NCBI GenBank assembly: GCA_003242115.1
Contig: QBMP01000051.1
Coordinates: 3,513 to 18,863, forward strand
Direction of reading: 5' to 3'
DNA: 15,351 bases
Source: Phormidesmis priestleyi
Lineage (GTDB): Bacteria; Cyanobacteriota; Cyanobacteriia; Phormidesmidales; Phormidesmidaceae
Below are positions 1 to 7,563 of this stretch, in pieces; the first letter of the stretch is position 1; the number at the start of each line of letters is the position of its first letter. Below the pieces are notes generated by a model. It saw nothing but the letters and a program-made list of their open reading frames with translations, made no database searches and was not told the DNA's origin. The position numbers and the translations under genes were made by a program.

Positions 1-581
1 CTGTTACCTGGGCTTCCGACTTGCCGAGGGCGTTGGGTTCGGTGACACTGGTGAGCCCGCTTATCAGCGATGGCGTAGAGGTAATTCCTGACGGAACAGA
101 GCTAATTGTTCAAATCGGTGAACTGTCGGATTCCGGTGCGGTTTCGCTGAATGTTGTTGCAATGGTACTACCCGGCAGCAATGAGATAGCAGATATTAGC
201 ATTCCTGCGGGCGCACTAGAAATTTTAGCGGTCGATGGCGGCTATCCCGTCGCCAGAGCGGAGCAGAGTTCTGAGCAGCAGTTGCAGGCCATTGACCGAC
301 AGCAGGCACTACTAGGAGCAATGGGGGCTGTGGGTGATTATCTCAATCGTCCGCAAAGAGAAACCAGTGTGGTCAGCATCGGGGGTTCTTCTAACAGTCG
401 GGAGTATGGCGTTGGTTCGCTATGGGGCTCACTGCTTTCAGGGGCGGCAAATGAAATGCTGCGCAGTCGCGCGTCTCGGCTTGAGGTTGAGGCTGAAAAG
501 TTGACGAGCCGCCCTACCATCTGGTCGATTGAATCAGGCAGACAGCTACAGCTCTTTGTGACTCAGGAGATCGCGCTATGA
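1..581 (+). CDS. VirB10/TrbI-like type IV secretion protein, 3' part only
   Basis: Seen: the frame is open from the window edge (first full codon at base 3, reading VTWASDLPRA), so the gene begins upstream and the TTG at 21 is not a real start. About 192 residues are present. They show a beta-rich stretch containing IPDGTELIVQIGELSDSG, a small glycine- and serine-rich middle part, and the ending PTIWSIESGRQLQLFVTQEIAL (part of it quoted here as RPTIWSIESG and FVTQEIAL). Known: VirB10/TrbI C-terminal domains carry an 'IP.GT.l' strand early and finish with 'PT...GG..l.vfV..d..l', and they span the envelope as the channel scaffold of type IV secretion systems. Inference: this is the C-terminal channel domain of a cyanobacterial TrbI/VirB10 homologue. 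It overlaps the next gene by ATGA, which indicates translational coupling. The N-terminal membrane anchor lies outside the window and was not seen. Confidence 0.72.
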   Translation, partial: VTWASDLPRALGSVTLVSPLISDGVEVIPDGTELIVQIGELSDSGAVSLNVVAMVLPGSNEIADISIPAGALEILAVDGGYPVARAEQSSEQQLQAIDRQQALLGAMGAVGDYLNRPQRETSVVSIGGSSNSREYGVGSLWGSLLSGAANEMLRSRASRLEVEAEKLTSRPTIWSIESGRQLQLFVTQEIAL

Positions 582-1270
582 AACGACTGCGAGTACTGCT
601 GCTACTGTCAGCGCTACTAGCGCTCGCATCACCGGCTAAGGCTAGAGATATCAGCGTTCAAACGGCTAACCGCCAAAAAACACCCATTGCGGTTGAGATT
701 GGGGCAGGTCATACTATCGATTTTTCTCAAACTGGTGAGCAGGTCTTTAGAGGTTGGATAGGTGACGGGGGGCGTTGCCTCCAGCTATCGCCGAGTTCGC
801 CGCTAGAGACGGGAGCGAGTATCCTCTACTTGCGGCGGATAACCCCCTGCCAGCAGATCAATGGACTACCTAAAGTGGGTCAAACGACCCTGACGCTGGT
901 GACCCTATCGGCAGATGGTGAAACCAAGATCTATGAATTCTCTATCGACTACGGGGCCACAGGAGATAGCCTCACGCGGCTGGTGCCCCAAAGCGCTGTA
1001 GCAATGGAAACGGCCAGTGAAAGACTGCCTAGTGAAAGGCTACAGAGCGTTTTGCTAGAGCCCAGCGCCGTTGTAGCAGGGCTAGCGACCTTTAACCTCG
1101 GCGCGGATAATCCGGTCGTCACCAGAGTTAACGCCTGGTTAGAAGCGGTTGAAGGCGGTCAGGCGCAGCAAGCCGCAGCGCAGGATGCCTCGGTAGATTG
1201 GGCGCTACTAGAGCGGTTAGAAGCTATTGGCAGCAGTCAGGTGCCAATTGAGGGAGCAGCCAGCATATGA
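578..1270 (+). CDS. Secreted protein, possible VirB9/TraK-like outer channel component
   Basis: Seen: a 230-aa product with a clear signal peptide (MKRLRVLLLLSALLALAS, probable cleavage after PAKA near residue 22). A beta-rich domain follows at about residues 25-130, containing AGHTIDFSQTGEQVF, ILYLRRI, TTLTLVTLSADG and IYEFSIDYG. The C-terminal half is helical and Gln/Ala-rich. An AGGAG Shine-Dalgarno at 565-569 lies 8 nt before the ATG, and the start overlaps the previous stop as ATGA. Known: VirB9/TrbG and TraK proteins have an exported beta-sandwich domain with a similar rhythm ('G..tdI.l..GE.i', then 'T.L.v.T..g...y.l') and pair with VirB10 in the outer-membrane core complex. Inference: this gene may supply the VirB9/TraK role here. 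The similarity is in pattern only, and the order after virB10 differs from classical operons. Treat it as a secreted T4SS-operon protein first and VirB9-like second. Confidence 0.5.
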   Translation: MKRLRVLLLLSALLALASPAKARDISVQTANRQKTPIAVEIGAGHTIDFSQTGEQVFRGWIGDGGRCLQLSPSSPLETGASILYLRRITPCQQINGLPKVGQTTLTLVTLSADGETKIYEFSIDYGATGDSLTRLVPQSAVAMETASERLPSERLQSVLLEPSAVVAGLATFNLGADNPVVTRVNAWLEAVEGGQAQQAAAQDASVDWALLERLEAIGSSQVPIEGAASI

Positions 1271-3483
1271 AACGGTTGCTCCTACGACTATGGCTAGTTT
1301 TCACTCTCTTTTTCTGCTTCACGCCCAACGCACTCGCAGAGAACTTATCGGTAGTGGAGACCCTCTCTTTCAATCAGATGCCGCCTTTTGAGCAGGGTGG
1401 AAGCTGGCCTAGTATTGGTGAGCACGCAGCAAAGATTGGCTACGAGACGGCCCGCGACTGGGTATCAGGAGAATATCCTATCGATGTTTTGAAAGTAGGA
1501 GATATTCTTGATGGCCTTCATCCCGAGGCGTTCAGGCTCTCTGATTTGGCAGCGCTAGATACGCTATCGATTGTAGATATCCCACTGGTAGCTGATTTGC
1601 CCTTGGCCGTACTGTTGAAGTCGGTTCCTTTCTCAGGCGACTGGCCACTTGAGCAGTTGCCCGGTGTAGCAGAAGCTTTATCGCAGGTCGCAGGACTCAG
1701 CGTAAAGCCGACTGAAACACTTAATCAGATTGTTTCAAAGCACGCTGATCTAGGTGAGCTTTTGACCGGAAATGTGCTCGGCGATCTGCCGCTCATGACG
1801 ATTCCGAATATCGAACTTGCCAAAATTTCTGACTTTGAAGGCTTCCAAGAACAGGCACTCTCTAGCATTCCAGGACTAGGCGATATCCCGCTAGGAGAAT
1901 TTCCTCATCCCCTGACCCTGCTAAACGTTACCGCTCAACAGGACATTGCCTTTGGCCCGAAAGAATATGCTGGCGATAAGCCGACGCCGAAACCTGTCTC
2001 TGGCTCGATTGAAGCAGGCTTTCAGGTGCCCTGTGTAGGCGGCTGTCCTCACATCGAACTCACTGGCCCTGGCTGGCAAGGCGATCAGTGGATGACGAAA
2101 GACCACAGAGTTGCTGATGGTCATGGCCTATTAGGGGCCATTCCTGGCATGGATGAGGCGGGGGCGTATCGTCTTCCCTTTGGTGAGACGTTTGCCCTAC
2201 AGATTCGCTCAACCGATGAAAAAACAGGCGCGGCTGACTGGGGGCTAGCTTTTAGGGTTTGTTCATCTGGCTTCTTTGTCGATTTAGGCTGTACGGCCTA
2301 TGCGCTTGAGGTGCCTCTGGGCATCACCACTTATGAGAAAGACACTATTTTAACCGGCATTAAAGATGGCATGGGCGGACGCTCTCAGCCGGTGAGAGCG
2401 CCACCGGAATGGGAAGCCCTGCGGCCCGCCACGCCCCCTGACGTGCAAAGCGTCATTAGCCGCAGTCGTTCAGGTCGAAATCGTGGGGGATTTGGACTTT
2501 GTGGGGAAGGGCCAGGTGGAGTTGATTTCCAGTCTCTAGCGGTAGCCTTTTCTAGCATTGAAGGCAACTACAATTCAGTTGGTTCCTACACAGCAGGCGG
2601 GCGAGGATTGGGCCGATACCAATACATGACCTATCGAGCCGACGTGCGAGAGATCATTCGTCAGAAGCCAGGTGGAGCAGCATTTTTAGATAAAGCCGAC
2701 AGGGGCGGTGCGATCTCTTCCTCTGAAGTCGATCAGTTCTTCCCAGCAGCAGACCAAGATTCTCTATTCAAGGCAGATCAAACACGCAATATTGAGCAGG
2801 CTATTAGTGAAGGCTTTTCAGGCAGTCGAATTATCGAACGGGTGGGGCAAATCCATTTTGGTGGCCCTGCTGCACCGATTGACGGTAATGCTTCTGATAC
2901 GCATGGCAGGCTGACGCTCAAAACCTACGGAGAAGAGTTAGCACACTCTTATCGACTGGCCGAAACTCAGACAAAGGCGGACTCTCAATGTAAGGCTCAA
3001 ACGCCAGTACAGCCGCTAAAAACTCATCTGACAGGAACTTTGAGTGCACAGGAATATGGCGCTCCTCGTGGGGGTCGTCAACATGCGGGACAAGATCTTG
3101 ACCTCGGCCCAAACGACAGCTTTCAGTCATACATTGGTGGCGAGGTCGTGAACGCAGGCTATGACGACGGCGGCTATTACCACTACATCGACATATACAA
3201 CGCTGATCTAGGTGTCGTTGAGCGTATTGCTGAACTAGACAAATTCTCCGTCGGCGTAGGAGACATCATTGCACCGGGCCAAGTGGTTGGCCAAGGCACC
3301 ACCACAACCGGCGTTGTTCACCTTGAATATCGCGATCCGGTTAACGCGCAGAAGCAAGGGGGTTATGGCATTCAGGGAACCTACGACCCCATTGAATATC
3401 TAGAGGGTCTGGGCGTTTTACAGCGCAACGGCCAAACGTTAAATCCAGTAGGACATAGTAAAGGTGATGGACATGACCATTAA
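1267..3483 (+). CDS. Secreted two-domain cell-wall hydrolase (lysozyme/transglycosylase-like plus degenerate M23), VirB1-like role
   Basis: Seen: 738 aa with a signal peptide (hydrophobic residues 5-20, cleavage near NALA at 24). Residues about 90-220 are Leu/Pro-rich with recurring L-x-DLPL/DIPL phrases. Residues 245-370 form a Cys-containing globular region of unknown type. Residues 420-560 look lysozyme/lytic-transglycosylase-like: IEGNY with candidate catalytic Glu432, then GRGLGRYQYM (446-454). Residues 590-720 are LytM/M23-like: His606-xxx-Asp610 (RQHAGQDLDLG), a GVGDIIAPGQVVGQG turn, and His685 in VHLEYR. Known: conjugation operons usually carry a wall hydrolase (VirB1 and relatives) that opens peptidoglycan for the channel. 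Odd: the three expected zinc ligands are present, but both expected catalytic histidines are replaced (Glu656 and Val683), so the M23 part may bind rather than cut. The ATG overlaps the previous stop, with GAGGGAG upstream at about 1250-1256. Confidence 0.7.
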   Translation: MKRLLLRLWLVFTLFFCFTPNALAENLSVVETLSFNQMPPFEQGGSWPSIGEHAAKIGYETARDWVSGEYPIDVLKVGDILDGLHPEAFRLSDLAALDTLSIVDIPLVADLPLAVLLKSVPFSGDWPLEQLPGVAEALSQVAGLSVKPTETLNQIVSKHADLGELLTGNVLGDLPLMTIPNIELAKISDFEGFQEQALSSIPGLGDIPLGEFPHPLTLLNVTAQQDIAFGPKEYAGDKPTPKPVSGSIEAGFQVPCVGGCPHIELTGPGWQGDQWMTKDHRVADGHGLLGAIPGMDEAGAYRLPFGETFALQIRSTDEKTGAADWGLAFRVCSSGFFVDLGCTAYALEVPLGITTYEKDTILTGIKDGMGGRSQPVRAPPEWEALRPATPPDVQSVISRSRSGRNRGGFGLCGEGPGGVDFQSLAVAFSSIEGNYNSVGSYTAGGRGLGRYQYMTYRADVREIIRQKPGGAAFLDKADRGGAISSSEVDQFFPAADQDSLFKADQTRNIEQAISEGFSGSRIIERVGQIHFGGPAAPIDGNASDTHGRLTLKTYGEELAHSYRLAETQTKADSQCKAQTPVQPLKTHLTGTLSAQEYGAPRGGRQHAGQDLDLGPNDSFQSYIGGEVVNAGYDDGGYYHYIDIYNADLGVVERIAELDKFSVGVGDIIAPGQVVGQGTTTTGVVHLEYRDPVNAQKQGGYGIQGTYDPIEYLEGLGVLQRNGQTLNPVGHSKGDGHDH
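3460..3465 (+). promoter_or_regulatory. Ribosome binding site that decides the 3473 start
   Basis: AAAGGT lies 7 nt upstream of the ATG at 3473 and inside the end of the wall-hydrolase gene. It favours ATG 3473 over the closely preceding GTG 3464 and ATG 3467, which would overlap or abut this site. Confidence 0.45.
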
Positions 3484-3907
3484 ACGAATTAGAATACTGC
3501 TAGCTTTATTTCTAGTCAGCCTTAGCGTAGCCTTACTGTCAGCGGGCTTTTCCTATGCTCAAGAGTCAGGGCTGGGCTATTCGGAAGCGCCATTCGCGTT
3601 GATTGAGAATATCTCTGAGGCAACAGGCGAAACCCCTTTTAAAGCCATTCAAGCCGCGTCCGCTGACGATGAAGAGATTTTCCAAGACAAGCTAGTCGAA
3701 CAGGGTAGCTACGCTCTTTTGAGTTTGACGTTTAACGACATTGGCGTCAGCGCTGTTGCACGGCAAAACGCTGATGGGCAATGGCAGTTTGTCTGTAGAG
3801 CAGGCGGTCTAATGCAGCCTGAAGAACTAGAGCAAAGGTGTGGGGTTCCAGCCGCGACAGCAGCGCAACTTTACGCTGATTTTCTAAATACGCCCGCTAC
3901 GAGGTAA
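3473..3907 (+). CDS. Small secreted protein, unknown function
   Basis: The likely start is the ATG at 3473, because AAAGGT at 3460-3465 is well placed before it. The in-frame GTG at 3464 and ATG at 3467 are less well placed. The product of about 144 aa begins MTIKRIRILLALFLVSL, a signal peptide with probable cleavage after SYA near residue 27. The mature part is acidic (SADDEEIFQDKLVEQG) and mostly alpha/beta, with QWQFVCRAGG and EQRCGVPAAT holding its only two cysteines, about 20 residues apart and possibly disulphide-bonded. It overlaps the end of the wall-hydrolase gene by 11 nt and is followed within 7 nt by another exported protein. I do not recognise the family. Its position inside a T4SS operon suggests an envelope accessory factor, which is inference only. 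Confidence 0.7.
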   Translation: MTIKRIRILLALFLVSLSVALLSAGFSYAQESGLGYSEAPFALIENISEATGETPFKAIQAASADDEEIFQDKLVEQGSYALLSLTFNDIGVSAVARQNADGQWQFVCRAGGLMQPEELEQRCGVPAATAAQLYADFLNTPATR

Positions 3908-3914
3908 GGCTGAT

Positions 3915-4418
3915 ATGAAACTCTCAACTGTCACGAGAACAACGATTGTGCTTTCTTCTTTGAGCCTGCTCTTAGCCATTGGTGGATTATTTATCAGCAG
4001 TGGCTCGAAAGCTGAAAGTACGGAGCAGTGGCAACCGCTATCTAGGCTAGTAAGTTCGCAGCAACTGACGCAGATTATTGCCGATAACACCGCGCCTAGC
4101 GCGAACAGAGCTGAAATCGCTAGCTCTGCGGTGGGCTTACAGAAGGGCGATCTGTTGATCGTCGATTTTGAAACATCTTCGCTCTGCGGAGTTGGGGGCT
4201 GTGCGATCTCTGGCTACAGAGCTTCGACCGGCGAGCAAATCCTATTGACCTACGTGCGTCAAGCCAGTGTAAGTCAGCCGATTGTTGAATTTATAGAGAG
4301 ACCGGGGGCCGAGTTGCCCTGTCTGCTCATAGCGCCTCCGATTAATACGCCAGCGAGAGGACTTACTCAAGACACGCTGTGCTATTGGAATGGCGAATGG
4401 GTTACGGAGGATTCGTAA
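3915..4418 (+). CDS. Small exported or membrane-anchored protein with four cysteines, unknown function
   Basis: Seen: 167 aa. A hydrophobic N-terminal segment (about residues 9-29, TIVLSSLSLLLAIGGLFI) is a signal peptide or an uncleaved anchor. The exported part carries four cysteines: two in SSLCGVGGCAISGY, one in ELPCLLIAPP and one in DTLCYWNGEW near the end. Four cysteines outside the membrane fit two disulphides, but this was not demonstrated. The core reads as alternating strands (GDLLIVDFETSS, GEQILLTYVRQAS). GAGG at 3901-3904 lies 10 nt before the ATG. The gene sits between two T4SS-type genes, and its 3' end may overlap the start of the coupling-protein gene. I do not recognise the family. 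An envelope or channel accessory role is inferred from position only. Confidence 0.7.
   Translation: MKLSTVTRTTIVLSSLSLLLAIGGLFISSGSKAESTEQWQPLSRLVSSQQLTQIIADNTAPSANRAEIASSAVGLQKGDLLIVDFETSSLCGVGGCAISGYRASTGEQILLTYVRQASVSQPIVEFIERPGAELPCLLIAPPINTPARGLTQDTLCYWNGEWVTEDS
4406..4410 (+). promoter_or_regulatory. Ribosome binding site within the preceding gene
   Basis: GGAGG lies inside the last codons of the preceding gene. It is 15 nt before ATG 4426, which is long but the best match available, and downstream of the alternative ATG 4390. It therefore argues for 4426 as the start of the coupling-protein gene. Confidence 0.35.
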
Positions 4419-4425
4419 GAGCATC

Positions 4426-6120
4426 ATGGGCGATATCACACTCATACCCTCCAGCCCAATGCCTGTGTTGGCAGCATCAAATCTACAGACAATGCTTTGG
4501 CAAAACAAAGAGATTGTCTTCCTGCTGGCCCTGCTCGCAGTGATGCAAGCCCTTAATCATCGCTTGCAAAACGGGCGCGGGGGTCAATTTACAACTGGGC
4601 GCTTTGCAAACCGAAGGGAAATTAAAACGGCTGAGCGCTTATGGAAACAGCAGCGCTCAACCGGAGGGCTGACGGCGGCGCTAAAAGTGGGTCAAATAGA
4701 CCTACCCTATGCCAATGAGGGCAGTTCTGTCGCAGGCGCTCCAGGCACTGGGAAAACCTTTAGCGTCATCGACCCGGCCATTCGTTCAGCTTTGCGCAAC
4801 GGCTATCCCATCATCGTCTACGACTCCAAAGGCACACAGACTGAAACCCATGCGGCTTATGCAGCTTCTCTTGGCTACCACGTCAGCGTCTTCGCACCCG
4901 GTAAACCTTACACAGGTACCTGCAATCTGCTCGATTTTATCAAAAGCGAAACAGACTCGCTGATGGCCTATCAGCTTTCATACATCCTCGAAAAGAATTC
5001 AGCCGGTCAGGTGCCGGGGCAAGCTGGCAGCGGCAAGGACTTCTTTGAAAGAACCGGGGTGAACCTAGTCGAAGCCGCTATTTTGTTAGCCAAGCTCACC
5101 GAGTATCCTGATCTGCTGACGGTGGGCAAAATTCTCAACCTGCCGCTGCTGATTGATCGGATAAAAACGCTGCGGGAGAGCCGAACGGTCTCAGACTGGG
5201 TAATTGAGGCGTTTGCTCAGCTCCTCAGCAGTGAGGACGCGGAAAAGCAGGTTGCCGGAATGGTAGTAACCGCTCAGAACGTCTTCAAACGTTTCATCTC
5301 TAAAGACTTGCTACCGAGCTTTTGTGGAGAAACCACCATTCCGCTAGATCTGACGGGCAAGCAAATCCTATTTCTACAAACGGATATCGAGAAAAAGGAT
5401 GCGGTTACGCCTCTACTCGCAGCCGTACTCCAGCTTTTAGTCTCTCGCAACTTTTCAGAACCTAGAAAGACACCGCTGATGGTGTCAGTCGATGAGTTTC
5501 CCTCGCTCTATTTGCCCGCATTTGAAAGCTATCTGAATGAGCTGCGCTCGGCTGGACTGATTGCGCTGATTGGCTATCAAAACTTTTCACAGCTTAGAAA
5601 GCGGTATGGCCCCGATGGAGCAAAGGCGATGATCGCGGCCTGTGGTACTCAGTTCTTCTTCAATCCTCGGGACTTTGAAACGGCCAAGGAATTCTCTCAA
5701 TATCTGGGAGAGAAAGAGATTACTCACTACACCAAGTCGAGAAGCTATGGGAAGAACCATAGTCGTAGCCGAAACCAGCAGATACAAAAGGTTCCGCTCG
5801 TCTCACCTGATGAATACCTGAAGTTTAGAAAGGGCGAATGCGTGTACGTGAACCCTGGCCACCGCTCGAAGAATGGTGCGGCCTCTGTGCCGGTCAGGTG
5901 CCAAGTCAAGATTAGCGAAGCAGAAATTGCCATTCACGAGAAGAGCCTAGCGGCTTGGGGGGCAACGGTCAAAGACCGATTGATCGCACGGGAGAAACAG
6001 TCGAATCCACTCGGTGATTTAGACCAAGCCAGTCGAGCTAGGGCGATGGCCGCCGATAGATTTTTGCCGCTGCCGGTCTTTGCTGAGGCAGCGGCTGACT
6101 TTGATGATGAGCAGTATTAG
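4426..6120 (+). CDS. VirD4/TraG/TraD-type coupling ATPase of a type IV secretion system
   Basis: Residue numbers count from the upstream in-frame ATG at 4390. I prefer ATG 4426, which drops 12 residues. Seen: one N-terminal membrane segment (EIVFLLALLAVMQAL), then a Walker A motif GAPGTGKT at 116-123, IIVYDSKGTQTE (a VirD4-like 'YD.KG' phrase), a Walker B motif LMVSVDEF with Asp368-Glu369, and the conserved-type IGYQNFSQLRKRYG near 395-408. The tail is acidic and possibly flexible. Known: VirD4-family proteins are hexameric, inner-membrane ATPases that bring the relaxase-DNA complex to the channel. The all-alpha insertion typical of the family could correspond to the region after the 'YDSKG' phrase. 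At about 565 aa with a single membrane segment, this is a compact member. It closes the exported-protein block and points to DNA transfer rather than only protein export. The coupling ATPase assignment is firm. The exact subfamily is not settled. Confidence 0.9.
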   Translation: MGDITLIPSSPMPVLAASNLQTMLWQNKEIVFLLALLAVMQALNHRLQNGRGGQFTTGRFANRREIKTAERLWKQQRSTGGLTAALKVGQIDLPYANEGSSVAGAPGTGKTFSVIDPAIRSALRNGYPIIVYDSKGTQTETHAAYAASLGYHVSVFAPGKPYTGTCNLLDFIKSETDSLMAYQLSYILEKNSAGQVPGQAGSGKDFFERTGVNLVEAAILLAKLTEYPDLLTVGKILNLPLLIDRIKTLRESRTVSDWVIEAFAQLLSSEDAEKQVAGMVVTAQNVFKRFISKDLLPSFCGETTIPLDLTGKQILFLQTDIEKKDAVTPLLAAVLQLLVSRNFSEPRKTPLMVSVDEFPSLYLPAFESYLNELRSAGLIALIGYQNFSQLRKRYGPDGAKAMIAACGTQFFFNPRDFETAKEFSQYLGEKEITHYTKSRSYGKNHSRSRNQQIQKVPLVSPDEYLKFRKGECVYVNPGHRSKNGAASVPVRCQVKISEAEIAIHEKSLAAWGATVKDRLIAREKQSNPLGDLDQASRARAMAADRFLPLPVFAEAAADFDDEQY

Positions 6121-6134
6121 AAACATCCAAAATT

Positions 6135-6139
6135 AGGAG
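6135..6139 (+). promoter_or_regulatory. Ribosome binding site for the 457-aa gene
   Basis: AGGAG lies 10 nt before ATG 6150 in the 29-nt gap after the coupling-protein gene. It supports 6150 as the start. Confidence 0.5.
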
Positions 6140-6149
6140 ATGACACAGC

Positions 6150-7523
6150 ATGGCTATCAAGACATCAGCGATTCACGGAAGTGAGCAGTCCGGCGTAGAG
6201 GAAACGGAGATTCGAGCCGCTGAAGCAACAGCTCGTTTGGCTCGAACCGCAACCGCAATTGGCGGGGCCGCTGTTCGAGCAGGGGTAGATAAGGTAAAAG
6301 AAGCACTGCGGCAAAGGCAGGAGCGGCTGGCAACCGCGCCAGAGCTGCGGGGGAATTTGTATAACGACTATCGCGAGGCGTTCATCAGCCGTGGGGTGCC
6401 GAAGGAGATCGCAGAGGAAGCCGCAGCAGGGCTCGTGCAAAATGAAAGTGCGGAGAATAATGAGGCGATCTCGACTGCCAATAGGATTGTTAGCCAAGGC
6501 ACCTTTCAAGGTGAGAGCCAAGATAACGACAGGGCATTGCCCAGCGGAAAGGACAAGCAGGCCGTACAGCAGTCAGAAGCTACCCAGCCTGCTGCAATGG
6601 CCGCACCGCCAAAGCTGGTTGAACGCGCTGAGAACCAGTCTTCGCAAACTCAATCCACTTCTCAAGACACTGCCGCAGAGATGAGCAAGCGGGTAGCTTT
6701 TGAGAAGCCGCCCTCGGAGATGAAATGGCAGGCGCTGCAAAAAGTAGCCAGTCAAATTAAGGAAGAGACTCAGCAGAAGCCTGCTAGCAATAAGAAAGTC
6801 GATGTGCAGCAGTTTGTAGAAAAGTATTGGGATGAACAGAACCAGGAAAGGACAGCGATCGCGCAAACGCTATCTGTCTCTGGACTGGAAGAATCGTACA
6901 GAAGCGGATTAGAAGCTGAAAACGTAGAGGGTACGACCGCAGCTAGCGCCGCTCGCGATCTCGTGACGGGTAAAGATACCAGCAGCAGCCCTGCGATCTC
7001 ACAGGCCCACACCCAGATCAAAAAAACTCATCCTGAGCGATCGCCGCTTCAGCAGATGTACTACGACGTTCTGGCAAAGCAGAAGGCCGTTAGCCCCGAG
7101 CTGACAGAACTGGCCTCAAAGGATTTGGCAGCGGGCAAAGGCGCAAGATCTTCCGAGCATATTCGAGCAGCCCATGACCAAATTCTCAACCGCGAGCTAG
7201 CCAGAAGCGGCCTCGATCCGCACCGGCAAAATTGGAGCAAATACAGCCGCCACGTCACGCAAACAGATCCAAACAAGCGAGATCAGCTAATTGCCGCCAC
7301 TGCCATGAGAGGCGGGGTTTCGGCCAAAAGCACTAAAGCCATAATCCGATGGAATAGCCCCGTCGCCGCTCAAATTGCTCAACAGCAGGGTTCAACCGCA
7401 ATGGCGAATTACGCCGACAGTGTTGTCTCTAAAGCTAAAACGCATTCAGCGACAAAGCAGATGGCCACAGGTAAAGTACTTGCACCATTTAAGCAAGAAG
7501 GGAAAAAAGGAGTAGAAATCTGA
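6150..7523 (+). CDS. Hydrophilic repeat-containing protein, unknown; likely DNA-transfer accessory
   Basis: Seen: 457 aa with no signal peptide or membrane segment. The N-terminus is Ala/Glu/Arg-rich and helical. Residues about 115-205 are low-complexity, rich in Q, S, E and P. Three degenerate repeats of about 41 residues start at Tyr74, Tyr250 and Tyr304, with shared pattern Y-x(8,9)-V-x-many-A-x-x-L/V ... I-x-x-A-x-x-x-I/V. The C-terminus (about 366-440) contains WSKYSRHV, DQLIAATAMRGGVSAKS and IIRWNSPVAAQIAQ, and the tail is basic (FKQEGKKGVE). Inference: a soluble, probably nucleic-acid- or partner-binding protein working next to the coupling ATPase, for example a relaxosome or substrate-recognition factor. 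No enzymatic motif was found and I do not recognise a named family. Start choice is supported by AGGAG 10 nt upstream. Confidence 0.75.
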   Translation: MAIKTSAIHGSEQSGVEETEIRAAEATARLARTATAIGGAAVRAGVDKVKEALRQRQERLATAPELRGNLYNDYREAFISRGVPKEIAEEAAAGLVQNESAENNEAISTANRIVSQGTFQGESQDNDRALPSGKDKQAVQQSEATQPAAMAAPPKLVERAENQSSQTQSTSQDTAAEMSKRVAFEKPPSEMKWQALQKVASQIKEETQQKPASNKKVDVQQFVEKYWDEQNQERTAIAQTLSVSGLEESYRSGLEAENVEGTTAASAARDLVTGKDTSSSPAISQAHTQIKKTHPERSPLQQMYYDVLAKQKAVSPELTELASKDLAAGKGARSSEHIRAAHDQILNRELARSGLDPHRQNWSKYSRHVTQTDPNKRDQLIAATAMRGGVSAKSTKAIIRWNSPVAAQIAQQQGSTAMANYADSVVSKAKTHSATKQMATGKVLAPFKQEGKKGVEI

Positions 7524-7563
7524 ACGTTCTTTAGCCACCGCTATTCAAATCACGATCTTCATC

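Noticed and set aside
609..623. AGCGCT-ACT-AGCGCT hairpin in the signal-peptide region of the second gene
   Set aside because: Each half is itself a palindromic hexamer encoding Ala/Leu codons of the signal peptide. It is too short and too easily explained by coding to call a regulatory element.
6165..6521. 118-aa open frame on the - strand opposite the repeat-containing protein
   Set aside because: The sequence is Cys- and Leu-rich and patternless, opposite an Ala/Glu-rich helical coding region. It is a shadow frame.
7524..7563. Possible promoter in the gap before the 140-aa gene
   Set aside because: The gap is only 40 nt, and I see no convincing -35/-10 pair or terminator in it.
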